From contig JAPDOI010000273.1 of assembly GCA_029168955.1 (NCBI GenBank), forward strand, positions 911,412 to 975,411: a DNA stretch of 64,000 nt. The letters run 5' to 3'. The notes beneath the pieces are model-generated. The model saw nothing but the letters and a program-made list of their open reading frames with translations, ran no database searches and had not been told where the DNA came from. This DNA is from Aplectana chamaeleonis. Taxonomy: Eukaryota > Nematoda > Chromadorea > Rhabditida > Cosmocercidae. The translations under genes and the position numbers were made by a program. Shown in pieces: positions 45,787 through 57,249 of the stretch. The stretch's first letter is position 1. The number at the start of each line of letters is the position of its first letter.

Positions 45787-46906
45787 GATTTTTTTTTGGT
45801 TTATAGTTTTACCAAGCCGCTTGTTCGAAATTTGGTTTTCCAATACAGAAAACTATTCCAGATGGAGATATAAAGAGTTTGGAAATGATGATCTGGTCGA
45901 TCGCGTTCTCGCACAAGCGGAGTCGGATTGGTGGTCAAATAGAGATTATTGGAGAAGCTTCTGGCGGGTAATGATCATTTTTTTGATACATAGTTTAGCT
46001 TGAACAGGTATATACACGGTGGTAAATATGGTGAAAAAGCCTAAAATCTCATCCGGCCGACATTTGTGCGGCATAATTAACGAGTCTTTTCAAGTAGCTT
46101 AGTTTTTCGGCATGTTCTTTTCGTAGAGCCTCTCTTCAAAACAGTACCGGATTTTGTAGAGCTCTCTCACTGTTCTAACCCCGCTCCGCACCAGCCCGCG
46201 TAGGAACCATGTGAATTTCGCCGTTTTATAGACTGTAGGGGGTAAATATGTTTCAAATGTGACCCCTGGATGACGCCAGGGAAACGGAAGAAGTCTCACG
46301 TAAGCAGCTTTTCCGAACACCCACAAGGACCATTTCGGTCTTAGCATTTCTCTTTCGTGTTATTTTATTAGGAGGTCCAAGGACTTCTGTGATCATGCAT
46401 TTTTAAGAGAACAGCCTCTAATTCAAAAATCACCCGCTCCCATATTTTTGATTACCGTGGTGAAACAATGAGATGCGAGTCCATAAGTCCAGAAGTACAG
46501 TGGTGAACGAAAATCTATTGACATCATCTTTTTCTCGAATACAGCGCATTAAATATAGACTGGTCGGGGTAGTGGTTGAAACCTCGGAATCGCAAGGTGT
46601 GTGTATTTACCTGTGGCAAATGAACTTCCCCCCCAATGTGGGTATGGCGTCATTCTGTCATTATTATTAGTAGGGGTTATAGGGTAATCGCACCGCAGGC
46701 TACCTTGCACCCAATTAGGTTAGGCAAGATATTCTCAATCGCGTGGCTGTCCTCGACGGGCCGAGGAACGTGTACGAAATCATCTGATGGTACCCTGCGC
46801 GCTGTCCTGCAACCCGAATGCCTCTGCCATCGATGCTATTTGGCCATAGCTTAGGTAGAGGGTCCCACGTCGTGGCAAGTGACAAGTCGAATTCGAAGTT
46901 TCATCA
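45787..46906. other. No gene recognised; MITE half copy
   Basis: At about 46150-46240 the minus strand repeats the GTGGTTCCTACGCG and AACAGTGAGAGAG wording of the MITE at 14655-14797. Further right, 46560-46620 (GTGGTTGAAACCTCGGAATC) has a weak pol III B-box look. Frames at 45785-46003 and 46473-46670 are unrecognised. Confidence 0.35.
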
Positions 46907-47185
46907 TCATGTTGGAGATGCACGCTGAACTGTGAGAATTTCACCTTGAACTACAATCAGTTCCAGATTGGTTCGGGTGGAGACTGGAAGGTTGGCTGCA
47001 CCTACAACGCGTACGAGAAGAATGAGGTGATGGTGTGCGTGTTTGATGACGCAGAAGTTATTGAAGTCGTTGATGAAACCGATATTCCACTTCGTGAGAG
47101 CCTTACTCTTTCTAGACCATCTACAAAGAAAGCAAAGTCCGCGCATTCACGTTTTCTAGAGTTTTTTTTCGTAAATCTAGAATGA
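46907..47185 (+). CDS. Possible 3' terminal exon of an unknown gene
   Basis: An open segment encodes CTLNCENFTLNYNQFQIG, GGDWKVGCTYNAYEKNEV, VMVCVFDDAEVIEVVD and an Lys/Arg-rich tail, ending at a stop at 47183-47185. AATAAA follows at 47274-47279, suitably placed for a poly(A) signal. Three cysteines and regular acidic-polar composition look protein-like, and AG acceptors lie just upstream (for example TTCGAAG near 46898). The VGC...VC pattern faintly recalls the C-terminal part of CAP/SCP secreted proteins, but I would not assign the family. Upstream exons were not found. Confidence 0.3.
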   Translation, partial: SCWRCTLNCENFTLNYNQFQIGSGGDWKVGCTYNAYEKNEVMVCVFDDAEVIEVVDETDIPLRESLTLSRPSTKKAKSAHSRFLEFFFVNLE

Positions 47186-47273
47186 TGCTCTCCTAACTTT
47201 TGCACTATTCGCTAACATGACACTCTGGAATTATATGAATCCGCCGTCATTATTTCCATTGTGTGTCTCGTTG

Positions 47274-47279
47274 AATAAA
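47274..47279 (+). terminator. Possible poly(A) signal
   Basis: AATAAA 89 bases after the stop of the open segment ending at 47185, followed by a T-rich stretch. Suggestive only in combination with that segment. Confidence 0.3.
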
Positions 47280-48965
47280 TACTTTCTTGCATTTTCCACA
47301 TTTTTTGTTCTCCTCTAAAGACTCATACGAAGGAAGCACTGTACCCATAGAACGGTGTTTTCCAAGGTAGTGCAAACTGTATCTCAGTGACTCGAGATAA
47401 GGTTTGAGCCAGCTAGGAAACACTACTCTATCGCTTTGTTTCTCCCAAGCAGTTCTGACTGATAGGAATCAGTGAAGGAATAGATTATATGACCCCCTAG
47501 GTGTACCGGAAAGGGTTGCTGACAAGTTTATGGGACATACCTATCAGTCACATTCAGTGATACTCTATCAACAACCGGATGACAGCACAACTCTGCTAGC
47601 TTACTATGGAGCTGTTCTGACAGTATGGGCGTTTGTGGTCGACAAGTTAGTGATCTCCATGTTGTTATCTACACAGGCACAACTTTACCGTGCCTCATTA
47701 CGGCGACAGGCAGAAGGCCGTTTTCAGAGTCGAAATCTAGTAAACGAAAATGTTCTGAGGAAGCGCTCTGACCAGTGACTTTACCCACACCACGACAATT
47801 TGAAAAACCGTTTTCGTTGTTGTAGGTTTGGTATTTGGTACTTACTTGCAAATATCAAACAACAAACACGACTGATTTGCAAACCAGCAAGAACAAATGT
47901 CAATAGAGCGTAAGATAAACTTACAAAACACAATCCACAAAGGCACAGGTCACAATATGCAGTTGCGAGAAGTTGCAGCTGTGTAAGCCAAAAAACAGGA
48001 ATGTTCACGTAATGAATTTAGTCTGTTGAGTACACGGGGCTGCGACGGCAGATCGCCTCGCGCGATCGAAGCCTCGTTGGTCGGTGATGCCACCAACACC
48101 GCACTGTAAGACGCCTGGTTCAAGCGTCAGACTAAATATAGGACGGAAACTATGGACAGTGCATGAATGGTCTCTGCTCAGAATTCTCTTAATGCTTCTG
48201 GAACTACCGAAAATGGGCATTCTCATTGCATCGCAAATAGGCAAGAAAGAGAGTCTGGGGTCTATTAGTCGATAGACTCCTGGTCACTATGGATTACGAT
48301 AGGCATATTGCCTTCTGATTGGCGTTACCTACCTTAATGTTTAGAAAATACAAAAACATGCACGTCAAAATCCGAAATAACACCCACAGAGAAATTTCGA
48401 TTCAAACCTGCGACTTTTACTAAGCCACAGTATACCCACACTTACATACCTTAATCCTAGAAAAATCGTGACCCGTACAGTTTGGATTGCTCTGTTTTTC
48501 AAGCCAGCATTTGTGTTGTCAAGCCCTCGTCATCTTCGAAGGCTGAGAGAAGGGCCTGATCGTCGGAATCCAGTAGCCGACCTCTTCCTGCCTTATCCTC
48601 CAAGCTTCTATCATCTGATCTGGAATAGGCAAACTACGCCCAACAGTGACTTTCGCTGTTTGTTTCTTTGCCAAAAAGTTCGTTGGTATCGCGGTATGAC
48701 TGTATTGCCTTTTGTCATTTCTCGAAGTGACAGACAGACCATACTACGGAGGATATGACTGTAATTTTCGGAACGATTTTTTTGAAGCAGTGAAGAAATT
48801 ATTTTCATGCAAAAATAATAAACAAAACGCTTCTTTTCCCTGACGAAATACGCGCCGCTAGAAACGCCGGATAAATTATCAACCCAATACGTTGTTGGAC
48901 TCTAGAAACTATTGAGATGCTCCACTTCTCGATAGATCTCCGTATTTCCCTCTGATTTAGGAGGG
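47280..48965. other. No gene recognised
   Basis: No supportable gene. Frames at 47530-47778 (plus), 48244-48005 (minus) and 48468-48758 (plus) resemble nothing known to me. Confidence 0.35.
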
Positions 48966-49112
48966 CTTTCACGAGTGATAACTTCAGAAACAGAACTGAG
49001 GAGTAAAACATTAATTGGTGATCTCCACGTTCGACTCTCTATGAACCTCGGCATCAGAATAATAATGGATAGTTTGACTGTAGCAGGCACGGGGTTGTAT
49101 GTTTTTTTTTGT

Positions 49113-49151
49113 AGACTAACGTTTCGGGGGTTTCGCCCTCTTCGGAGTCTG
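49113..49151 (-). ncRNA. Hammerhead-like motif, PLE copy A
   Basis: On the minus strand: CAGACT, CCGAAGA, a GGGCGAAACCCCC hairpin, GAAAC, then GTTAGTCT. The order (outer stem, CUGANGA-like box, stem II hairpin, GAAA box) is that of a hammerhead ribozyme, known from Penelope-like elements. The first box reads CCGAAGA rather than CUGAUGA, so activity is doubtful. Confidence 0.5.
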
Positions 49152-49578
49152 AAAAAGGGCGAATCTATGTGTAAAATTACTCGGTCAAAAGTAGTTTTTA
49201 CCCTACGGAAATTCAAGCCCAAATTTTTCCAAAAAATGGCTGGGATGCTTAAAGCTGGGTGACATTCCTTTTAAAAGTCCGTGGAACATCAGGTATTCGG
49301 TAGATAGACGACGGGGTACTGAGAGATATCAGGAAGGCAGTACCCCAAATCAGAAGCGCTAATCTGATGTAGGGCTGTAGTTCCCGCGTTATATTTATAC
49401 CTTCGTCCTTCCGGTTGGATCTTAGATCCTCGCATTGATCCGTTAGAATGCCTCCTCAAGCGCTTTTCGCGCACTTGTTTTGGCCTCTCCCGCGCTACTA
49501 TCTCCACTCTCACCTCAAAATCTTCCTCGTCATGGCAATTAATTTTGTGGCAACCCAGCGCGGTACTAATTCGCGCCT

Positions 49579-49800
49579 TTATCCTTCCCCTTCCAAGTGC
49601 GTTTCTTTGATACGCACATGCAGAGGGCGGGCTGCTGTTTCACCGATATATTCCTGGCCACAGCTCTGACATGTGATCTGATAAATAACCCCAGAAGCAA
49701 TACAGTCACCATTTCTGCCTGATGGGCAAATGACGCACTGTGACGTGACACATGCGCGATCATATTGACGATTCCGCACTAATTGCCGTTTTAAATTATT
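49579..49800 (-). pseudogene. PLE GIY-YIG endonuclease, copy A
   Basis: The minus strand encodes NRQYDRACVTSQCVICPSGR followed by GVIYQITCQSCGQEYIGET and RPLHVRIKE. GVIY and EYIG are the two halves of the GIY-YIG catalytic motif, and the arginine in HVRIKE is the expected third element. The preceding and intervening cysteines form a probable zinc-binding cluster, as in endonuclease-bearing PLEs. This nuclease would nick target DNA to prime reverse transcription. A frame change after KETHLEGEG breaks the C-terminus. Confidence 0.88.
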
Positions 49801-52102
49801 GGGCGATGGCCACGAGAGATACAGTATTTTCCAATCCCGCTCCTCGAAGGCATTTTCTGACAGCGCGGCTCACATCGTCGGATAAGTGAATGGCATTATG
49901 AAAGGAACTTTGTCGCCTTGTGGTATATTATGACTTCGCTGACATTCGTAGGCGTTCCGCGACCTGCGCGCGTGTGGTCCATAGCCATTAAGAGTAGCTA
50001 TTTGACAAGCTAGGCTTTTGACGCTTCACGCTCTTCCTCTCCAGAACACACATTTACAGCGGTGCGAAACATGTTTCTGACAACCGCAAGTTTTGTTCGA
50101 GTGGGGATGCGCGGACCGCCAGTGAACCAGAATATTCTTGTTCGAAGGTTTGCGGTACCATTTTGTAATTTTCCTGCCTTCCGCTAGTTGAACCTGAACA
50201 TTCAGAAAAGGGGCAACCAGCTTTCCGGACGGTTTTTCCCGGGTAAGTTTTATGTGAGGGACTGACTGTCTCATGAGAGTGAAACATATGTCCATCTCTT
50301 CTTGCGTAGAGCAAATTATGAGACAGTCGTCTATGTAGCGCTCTGTGAAACAGCAGGGTGAAAGATTCGAGCACAGGTGCTTCGATTTTGGACATGAAGG
50401 CGATGGCAAAGCGTTGGTGCCAGCCTCTGCCCCATCGCCAGTCCCCTCAGCTGAGCAAAGTATTTACCTGCCCATTTGAAAACATTACAACCGAGACACT
50501 TCCTTCAAAAGAACCATTAGGCTGCGTACCGGAGAAAACCGTGCATATTTATATTGCTTTGATGTTCATTTAGAAGCTCTAAAACTGCTTCCCATAGCCG
50601 CGTCGTTACTTACGTTGGTGTAAAGCGCCTGAAACATCAAAGGATTCGATAATACAGTTGCTGGTGAGTTTCGCATGCCGGAAACATGTTCTAGGAAGGT
50701 CTTGCGTGTTGGGTAAGTGCGCCGGTATGAATGGAAGAAGTTGTGTAAGCACTGCGCCGACAAACCAAGCTGATTCGGTCCGTGGGACCACCCACGCAGC
50801 TAATAATGGGCCGGACCTTAATTGCGGTCGGATCAATTTGTGTGAGGTCCTCCGTAGCCCCGAATTTAATGGGTTTTGATAAGCAGGTACAACAATACGG
50901 GACAAGTTGGAGCCTCGATTTTAAGGCGTGTGATTATCGTCTGAGCTAGCCCAGCCGATTTCGCTTCCACAATCCAGGACCTGTTGAGCTTGCAGTGTGG
51001 AGACTTGAACTCTTTTTCAGAAGATATCCGGTAGATCATTGACGTGTCCGCTGAGAGGTGGATCTCGGTTATCGCCACGTCCATGTCGTGGGGAATCACC
51101 ACAAACTCTCCTCCTTTGTCACTTACGGAAAGCCGTATGGTATTGGAAGCTCAGCCAAGCTCGCGTACTTCTTTTAGGCCCAAAATTTGTGAGTGATTTA
51201 GGTTTTTAGGAATTTTTCCCTGCTCGGAAATCGCTTGAGAACCCTGGAATATTTCGTCGGCAAAGAGGCGGAAATTTTATGTCGGCGCGTGCATTTGGTT
51301 CCTGTTGGGCTTGAAATACGTTGGGGGAACGGGATGGTGTGGGAAATGCCTGCGAATCTGCCTCCCGCGCTTGCCTGGCTCCACACTCCTATTCTCTAGC
51401 CCTATAACGAAGTCGATCCTGAAGTTCCGCGTGGAGACCGCAGATGACCTTGCGCATTGACATGAGTAGAAATGCCTGAGACTGCAGAGAAACTTGGGAC
51501 CAAGCTGTAAACGTGCGGGAGTGTAAGCGAAACAGTGGTATTTCCCAGCACGGTAACCCTTGGTTTTTCTGGGATTGACGGTACGCCATTGACACTTTGA
51601 TGAACCGAACTTTGATCCGATACAACACTACATGAACCCCATTTTCGTCTATTATTGGCTGTACCCATCAAATGTCGTTGAATTTCTTTGTAGAGATACC
51701 CTGACTTTAGACCGGATAATACGATCACAAATAGACTTTTGACCCCTCCACTATCCTCCCCAAAGACGCTCTCCAAAATTTTATATAATTTTGTTCTTTC
51801 GAACTACATCTATTCAACATAGCAAACAAGTGATCCTGTTTATCACGGAGTGCGATGCGAAGAAGCTGCAGCTCGATCTCGCCTTGTATTGTATTGTTTA
51901 TCGGGATAGTAAGAAACACAAACTGACAAATCCCAAGATAATGAATGAACATCCGATATAAAATAAACATCTCGCGTACTCGTATCTTGCGTACTTTGGG
52001 GTCGCTTTTCGGTCTTCCGCAAACGTCACGTAGATTCTTTTTCGAGATGAAGTTCGGGATGACGTTGTTGGTCAGACATCGGCGGAGGAAGTGGACAGAT
52101 TG

Positions 52103-53671
52103 CAGCGCTGTACACCAACGTAAGCAACGAAGCAGCAATGGAAGCAGTCTTAGAGCTTCTAAACGAACATCAAAGCAGTATAAACATGCATGGTTTCTCA
52201 GTAAGCAGCCTAATGGTTCTTCTTAAGGAATGCCTCTGTTGCATCAAGTTTTCAAATGGGCAGGTAAATACTTTGCTCAGTTGCGGGACTGGCGATGGGG
52301 CAGCGGCTGGCACCAACGCTTGCCATCGCCTTCATGTCCAAAATCGAAGCACCTGTGTCGCTCGAATCTTTCCCCTTGTTTTATAGGCGATACATTGATG
52401 GCTGTCTCATAATTTGCTCCACGCAGGAAGAGATGGACACGTGTTTCGTCTCTAATGAAACAGCCAGTCTCCACACACATAAAACTGACCCGGGAAAAAC
52501 TGTCGGGAAGCTGGTTGCCTTTCTTGAATGTCCAGATTCAACTGGAAAATGGCAGAATAGTCACAAAGTGGTGCCGCAAACCCTTCGAACAAAAATAAAT
52601 ATTCTGGTCCACTGGCGGTCCGGGCGCATCCCACTTCAGACAAAAGCTGGCGGTTGTCAGAAACATGTTTCGCAATCGCTATAAATGTGTGCTCTGGAGA
52701 GGAAGAGCGCGAGGCGTCAAAAAGCCTAGCTTGTCAAACAGCTACTATCAATGGCTATGGATCACTAGCGCGCAGGTCGCGGAACTCCTGTTAGCCGTCA
52801 GCGAAGTCCTTAATTTGCTACCAAGCTTATAAAAGTTCCTTTCGTAATGCCATTCATAACCGATGAGGTGAGCTGCGCTGTCAGAAAATGCCTTCGAGGA
52901 GCGGGATTGGAAAACTCTGTATCTCTGGCGGCCATCCCGCCCAATAATTTAAAACGGCAATTAGTGCGGAATCGTCAGCATGATCGCGCATGCGTCACGC
53001 CACAGTGCGTCATTTGCCCATCGGGCAGAGATGCAGACTGTATTGCTTCTGGGGTTATTTATCTGATCACATGTCAGAGCTGTACAGGAATATATCGGCG
53101 AAACAGCCCGCCCACTGCATGTGAGGATCAAAGAGCACTTGGATGGGAAGGAAAAGGTCGCGAGTTAGCACAGCGCTGGGCACGCTACAGGGTTAATTGC
53201 CATGGCGGGGACGATTTTGAGGTGCGAGTGGAGACACTAGCGCGGGAGGCTAAAACAACTGCGCGAAAAAGCGCTCGAGGCATTCTGGATCAACGCGATA
53301 GACCCTACAAGGTCAACCGGAAGGATGAGGGTATAAATATCACGCGGAAACTGCAGCCCCACATCAGACTAGCCTCTTCTGATATGGGTGCTGCTTTCTG
53401 ACATTCTCGGCAATTCCCGTCGTGCTCTCTACTGATGGCCTGATGCTCTACAGACTTTGAGAAGGCGCTACTCAGTCTCATCTGTCTCGGTTATTTGCTT
53501 GGAAATTTTGTCTTGAATTTTAGTAGGGTAAACCACGTTTGACCGAGTAATTTTTACACGTCGATTCGACCTTTTTCAGACTCCGAAGAGGGCGAGACCG
53601 CCGAAACGTTAGTCTGCTAATGAGCCATCATACTACCTCGTGCCGGCTAAAATCAAAGTACCAGCTATATT
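52103..53671 (+). mobile_element. Penelope-like element, copy B, 5' truncated
   Basis: Begins abruptly inside the RT at AGCGCTGTACACCAACGTAA and runs through RT, GIY-YIG and 3' tail, ending where copy C starts. It abuts copy A head to head at 52102/52103. Its RT catalytic box reads YIDG (52391-52402) rather than YIDD, so it could not polymerise. The GIY-YIG part (52976-53160) is split by frameshifts (GVIYLITCQSC, then CTGIYRRNS). Truncated upstream unit plus full downstream unit is the classic PLE tandem, which creates a pseudo-LTR. Confidence 0.88.
53577..53616 (+). ncRNA. Hammerhead-like motif, PLE copy B
   Basis: CAGACT, CCGAAGA, hairpin GGGCGAGACCGCC, GAAAC, GTTAGTCTG. CAGACT and AGTCTG pair as an outer stem. 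Located in the pseudo-LTR shared by copies B and C, where PLE ribozymes are normally found. The first core box deviates as in the other two copies. Confidence 0.5.
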
Positions 53672-54873
53672 CTGATGCCGAGGTTCATATAGAGTCAAAC
53701 GTGGAGATTATTGAGCAATGTACCAGCGAAATTCCAACGACTTCGTACAAGAAACTTTGTCCCTCCGACAAAAGATCGTCATGGCGAGGCAATCTGTCCA
53801 CTTCCTCCGCCGATGTCTGACCAACAACGTCATCCCTGAACTTCGTTATCTCGAGAAGAACTACGTGACGTTTGCGGAAGACCGAAAAAAGCGACCCCAA
53901 AGTACGCAAGATCGAGCTGCAGCTTCTTCGCATCGCAATCCGTGATAAACAGGATCATTTGTTTGCTATGTTGAATAGATGTAGTTCGAAAGAACAAAAT
54001 TGTATAAAAATTTTTGGAGGGGCGTCTTTGGAGGAGGATAGTGGAGGGGTCAAAGTCTATTTGTGATCGTATCCGGTCTAAGGTCAGGGTATCTCTACAA
54101 AAGAAATTCAACGACATTTTGTGTACAGCCAATGGCCGAGAAAATGGGGTTCGTAGTGTTGTATCGGATCAAAGTTCGGTTCATCAAGGTGTCAGTAGCG
54201 TACCGTCGTCAGAAAAACCAAGGGTTACCGTGCTGGGAAATACCCCTGTTTCCGAAAACACACTCGCAGTTTTACAGCTTGGTCCAAGTTTTTCACCGTC
54301 TCAGACGCATTTCTACTCATGTCATGCGCAAGGTCATCTGCGGCCTCCACGAACTTCACAGGATCGGTCAGTTATAGGGCCAGAATAGACTGCGGGTCAG
54401 CTAGCGCGGGGCAGATTCGCACATTACTTCCCACCATCCCGTTTCCCCAACGTATTTCAAGCAACAGGAACCAAATGCACGCGCTGACATAAATTTCCGC
54501 CTCTTTGCCGACGAAGTGTTCAGGGTTCTCAAGCGATTCCAGGCAGGAAAATTCCCTAAAAAACCTAAATCACCTACAAATTTCGGGTCTAAAAGAAGTG
54601 CGCGAGCTTGTCAGGCTTCCAATACCATACGGCTGTCCGTAAGTGACAAAGGAGGGTAAGAGTTTGCGGTGATTCCCCACGACTTGGATGCGGCGACATA
54701 ACCGAGATCCACCCTCTCGGACACGTCAGTTCACCGGATATCTTCCGAAAAAAGAGTTCAAGTCGCAACACCTGTAAGCTTAACAGGTCTTGGGATTGTG
54801 GAAGCAAAATCGGCTGGGCTAGCCTGAGACGATAATCACGCGCCTTGAAATTGAGGCTCCAACTCGTCCCGTA

Positions 54874-55855
54874 TTGTACCTGCTTATCAAAACCCATAAA
54901 TTCCCGACAACGGAGGACCTCACACAAATTGATCCGACTTGTGTTAAGGCCAGGCCCATAATTAGCTGCGTGGGTGGTCCCACGGACCGAATCGCTTGGT
55001 TTGTCAGCGCAGTGCTCACCCAACTTCTTCCATTTATACCGGCGCATTTACCCAACACGCAAGCCTTTAGACCATTTTCCGGCGTGCGCAAATCACCAGC
55101 AACTGTGTAATGGAATCCTTTGATGTTTCAGCGCTGTACACCAACGTAAGCAACGACGCAGCAATGGAAGCAGTTCTAGAGCTTCTAAACAAACATCATC
55201 AAAGCAGTATAAACATGCATGGTTTCTCAGTACGCAGCCTAATGGTTCTTCTTAATGAATGCCTCTGTTGCAATGTTTTCAAATGGGCAGGTAAATACTT
55301 TGCTCAGTTGCGGGGACTGGCGATGGGGCAGCGGCTGGCACCAACGCTTGCCATCGCCTTCATGTCCAAAATCGAAGCACCTGTGCTCGAATCTTTCCCC
55401 TTGTTTTATAGGCGATACATTGATGATTTGTCTCAGACTTGCTCCACGCAGGAAGAGATGGACACGTGTTTCGCTCTAATGAACAGCCAGTCCCACACAT
55501 AAAACTGACCTTGGAGAAAACCGTCGGGAAGCTGGCGCCTTTCTTGAATGTCCAGATTCAACTGGAAAATGGCAGAAAAGTCACAAAGTGGTACCGCAAA
55601 CCTTCGAACAAAATATTCTGGTCTCACTGGCGGTCCGCGCATCCCACTCAGACAAAGCTGGCGGTTGTCAGAAACATGTTTCTGCACCGCCATAAATGTG
55701 TGTTCTGGAGAGGAAGAGCGCGAGGCATCAAAAAGCCTAGCTTGTCAAATAGCTACTATCAATGGCTATGGATCACCAGCGCGCAGGTCGCGGAACTCCT
55801 CAAGAAGGTCAGCGAAGTCCTAATTTGCCACCAAGCGACAAAGTTCCTTTCGTAA
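54874..55855 (+). pseudogene. PLE reverse transcriptase, copy C
   Basis: Blocks in order: VLYLLIKTHKFP with KARPIISCVGGPTDRIAW (54874-55000), FDVSALYTNVSNDAAME (motif A aspartate, 55119), LRGLAMGQRLAPTLAIAFM (motif B, about 55310), FYRRYIDDLSQ (catalytic YIDD at 55416-55427, intact), and KLAPFLNVQIQLENGRKV, TKWYRKPSNKIFWSHWRS (55530-55650). PLE reverse transcriptases are related to telomerase RT and prime at a nick or free end. A stop at 55108 and frameshifts near 55435 and 55620 prevent translation as one chain. Confidence 0.9.
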
Positions 55856-55969
55856 TGCCATTCATAACCGATGAGGTGAGCCGCGCTGTCAGAAAATGCC
55901 TTCGAGGAGCGGGGATTGGAAAAACTACTGTATCTCTGGTGGCCATCCCGCCCAATAATTTAAAACGGC

Positions 55970-56390
55970 AATTAGTGCGGAATCGTCAGTATGATCGCGC
56001 ATGCGTCACGCCACAGTGCGTCATTTGCCCATCGGGAAGAGATGGTGACTGTAGCAGCTTCTGGGGTTATTTATCTGATTACATGTCAGAGCTGTGGCCA
56101 GGAATATATCGGCGAAACAGCCCGCCCACTGCATGTGAGGATCAAAGAGCACTTGGATGGGAAGGAAAGGTCGCGAGTTAGCACAGCGCGCCGGGCTGCC
56201 ACAGGGTTAATTGCTATGGCGGGGACGATTTTGAGGTGCGAGTGGAGACACTCAGCGCGGGATACAAAACGAGTGCGCGAAAAGCGCTCGGAGGCATTCT
56301 GGATCAACGCGAGAGACCCCAAGGTCAACCGGAAGGATGAGGGTATGAACATCACGCGGGAACTGGGCAGCCCTACATCAGACTAGCCTT
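55970..56390 (+). pseudogene. PLE GIY-YIG endonuclease, copy C
   Basis: NRQYDRACVTPQCVICPSGR (55979 on), then GVIYLITCQSCGQEYIGET and ARPLHVRIKEHLDGKERSR in the frame starting 55991, then WRHSARDTKRVREKRSEAFW and a conserved acidic tail (KDEGMNITREL). Catalytic tyrosines, the arginine of HVRIKE and the downstream glutamate-bearing segment are present. The cysteine cluster before and inside the domain is the CCHH-type feature of this PLE group. A one-frame shift separates the cysteine region from the rest. Confidence 0.88.
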
Positions 56391-56585
56391 CTGATATGGG
56401 TGCTGCTTTCCGACATCTCGGTACCTCTGTCGTGCTCTACTGATGGCCTGATGCTCTACAGACTTTGAGAAGGTATGCCACTCAGTCTCATCTGTCTCGG
56501 TTATTTGTTTGGAAATTTTGTCTTGAATTTTAGTAGGATAAACCACGTTTAACCGAGTATTTTTACACGTAGATTCGACCTTTTT

Positions 56586-56625
56586 CAGACTCCGAAGAGG
56601 GCGAGACCGCCGAAACGTTAGTCTG
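56586..56625 (+). ncRNA. Hammerhead-like motif, PLE copy C
   Basis: Same arrangement as in copy B: CAGACTCCGAAGAGGGCG, AGACCGCC, GAAACG, TTAGTCTG. The following bases read CTGATAAA here and CTAATGAG in copy B, so an ancestral CTGATGA is likely just after the motif. Confidence 0.5.
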
Positions 56626-56680
56626 CTGATAAACATCATACTACCTCGTGCCGGCTAAAATCAAAGTACCAGCTATATTT

Positions 56681-57240
56681 CTTTTGCGATGGAATATTTG
56701 GATCGCTGGAATTTAAGTGTATGTTTTAGTTTTTTTTCGCATTAAAGAACTACGAAAAATCAAACTTCTGCGCAAGTGTCAGACGCGTCATTTCTGACCA
56801 CGAAGACAGTGTTTTTTGTCGTAATGCACTAGGAGTGGGTTAACGTGCTCAGTCGAATACGCCATGGGTACCTAGTAGATTTCGGTATCGCTGCGCTCCT
56901 TCCACCGCGCGCCGCACCCTTCACCGCGCGCGACGCCCCATAGCCGCAGTTAGAGCGACGATACAACCGGACCCCCACCCGCCATGTGACAGTACCGCGG
57001 CTATTTCTTTAGTGTTCTTGATGATGCGTACACTGGAGCCTCACTCAGGATCTCTGATCAAAGTTACATACAAATTAAGCATGGGACACTGATTCAACAG
57101 CTGTTACGCGCGACTTCGATCTCATAACTTTAGACGGTTATTCATGTGAACTTCGATTATGGCAAGTATGTTGCGCGGTGCGGGTTTACTTACATTTGAC
57201 ATAAATTACTCGCATGTAACTTTTAATGTTTTGTTTTATC
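56681..57240. other. No gene recognised
   Basis: No supportable gene. Around 56890-56960 the phrase CACCGCGCGC recurs. The segment may include host sequence or the 5' untranslated region of the following RTE copy. Confidence 0.35.
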
Positions 57241-57249
57241 GCACTAATT

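Larger units (their letters stand above)
48966..52102 (-). mobile_element. Penelope-like element, copy A
   Basis: Read leftwards from 52102: an N-terminal region (SVHFLRRCLTNNVIP), a reverse transcriptase and a GIY-YIG endonuclease, then a 3' tail with a hammerhead-like motif (49151-49113). Beyond the tail, 49055-48970 repeats the 5' head seen at the start of copy C (CTGATGCCGAGGTTCAT), so another unit once followed in tandem. The RT catalytic YIDD is intact near 50337-50326 (frame 50409-50026), and KLVAPFLNVQVQ and KWYRKPSNKN follow. The GIY-YIG part is at 49779-49579. Frames are broken by stops and indels. Relative to copy C it has a 108-base in-frame insertion (about 51878-51985). Confidence 0.88.
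53672..56680 (+). mobile_element. Penelope-like element, copy C, near full length
   Basis: About 3.0 kb from CTGATGCCGAGGTTCAT (53672) to AGCTATATT (56679), with the same tail as copy B. Frames in order: N-terminal region (SVHFLRRCLTNNVIPELRY, 53781 on), a conserved linker (about 54060-54390), RT (54874-55850), and GIY-YIG (55970-56180) with C-terminal tail. At least five frameshifts or stops separate them. Nucleotide identity to copies A and B is high, so the family was active not very long ago in evolutionary terms. PLEs encode one protein of roughly 800-900 residues; this copy keeps that extent. Confidence 0.9.

Noticed and set aside
53611..53680. Second hammerhead starting at the CTAATGA/CTGATAA box just after the first motif
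   Set aside because: Only two bases separate GTC from the box, leaving no stem I, and the expected GAAA reads TAAA.
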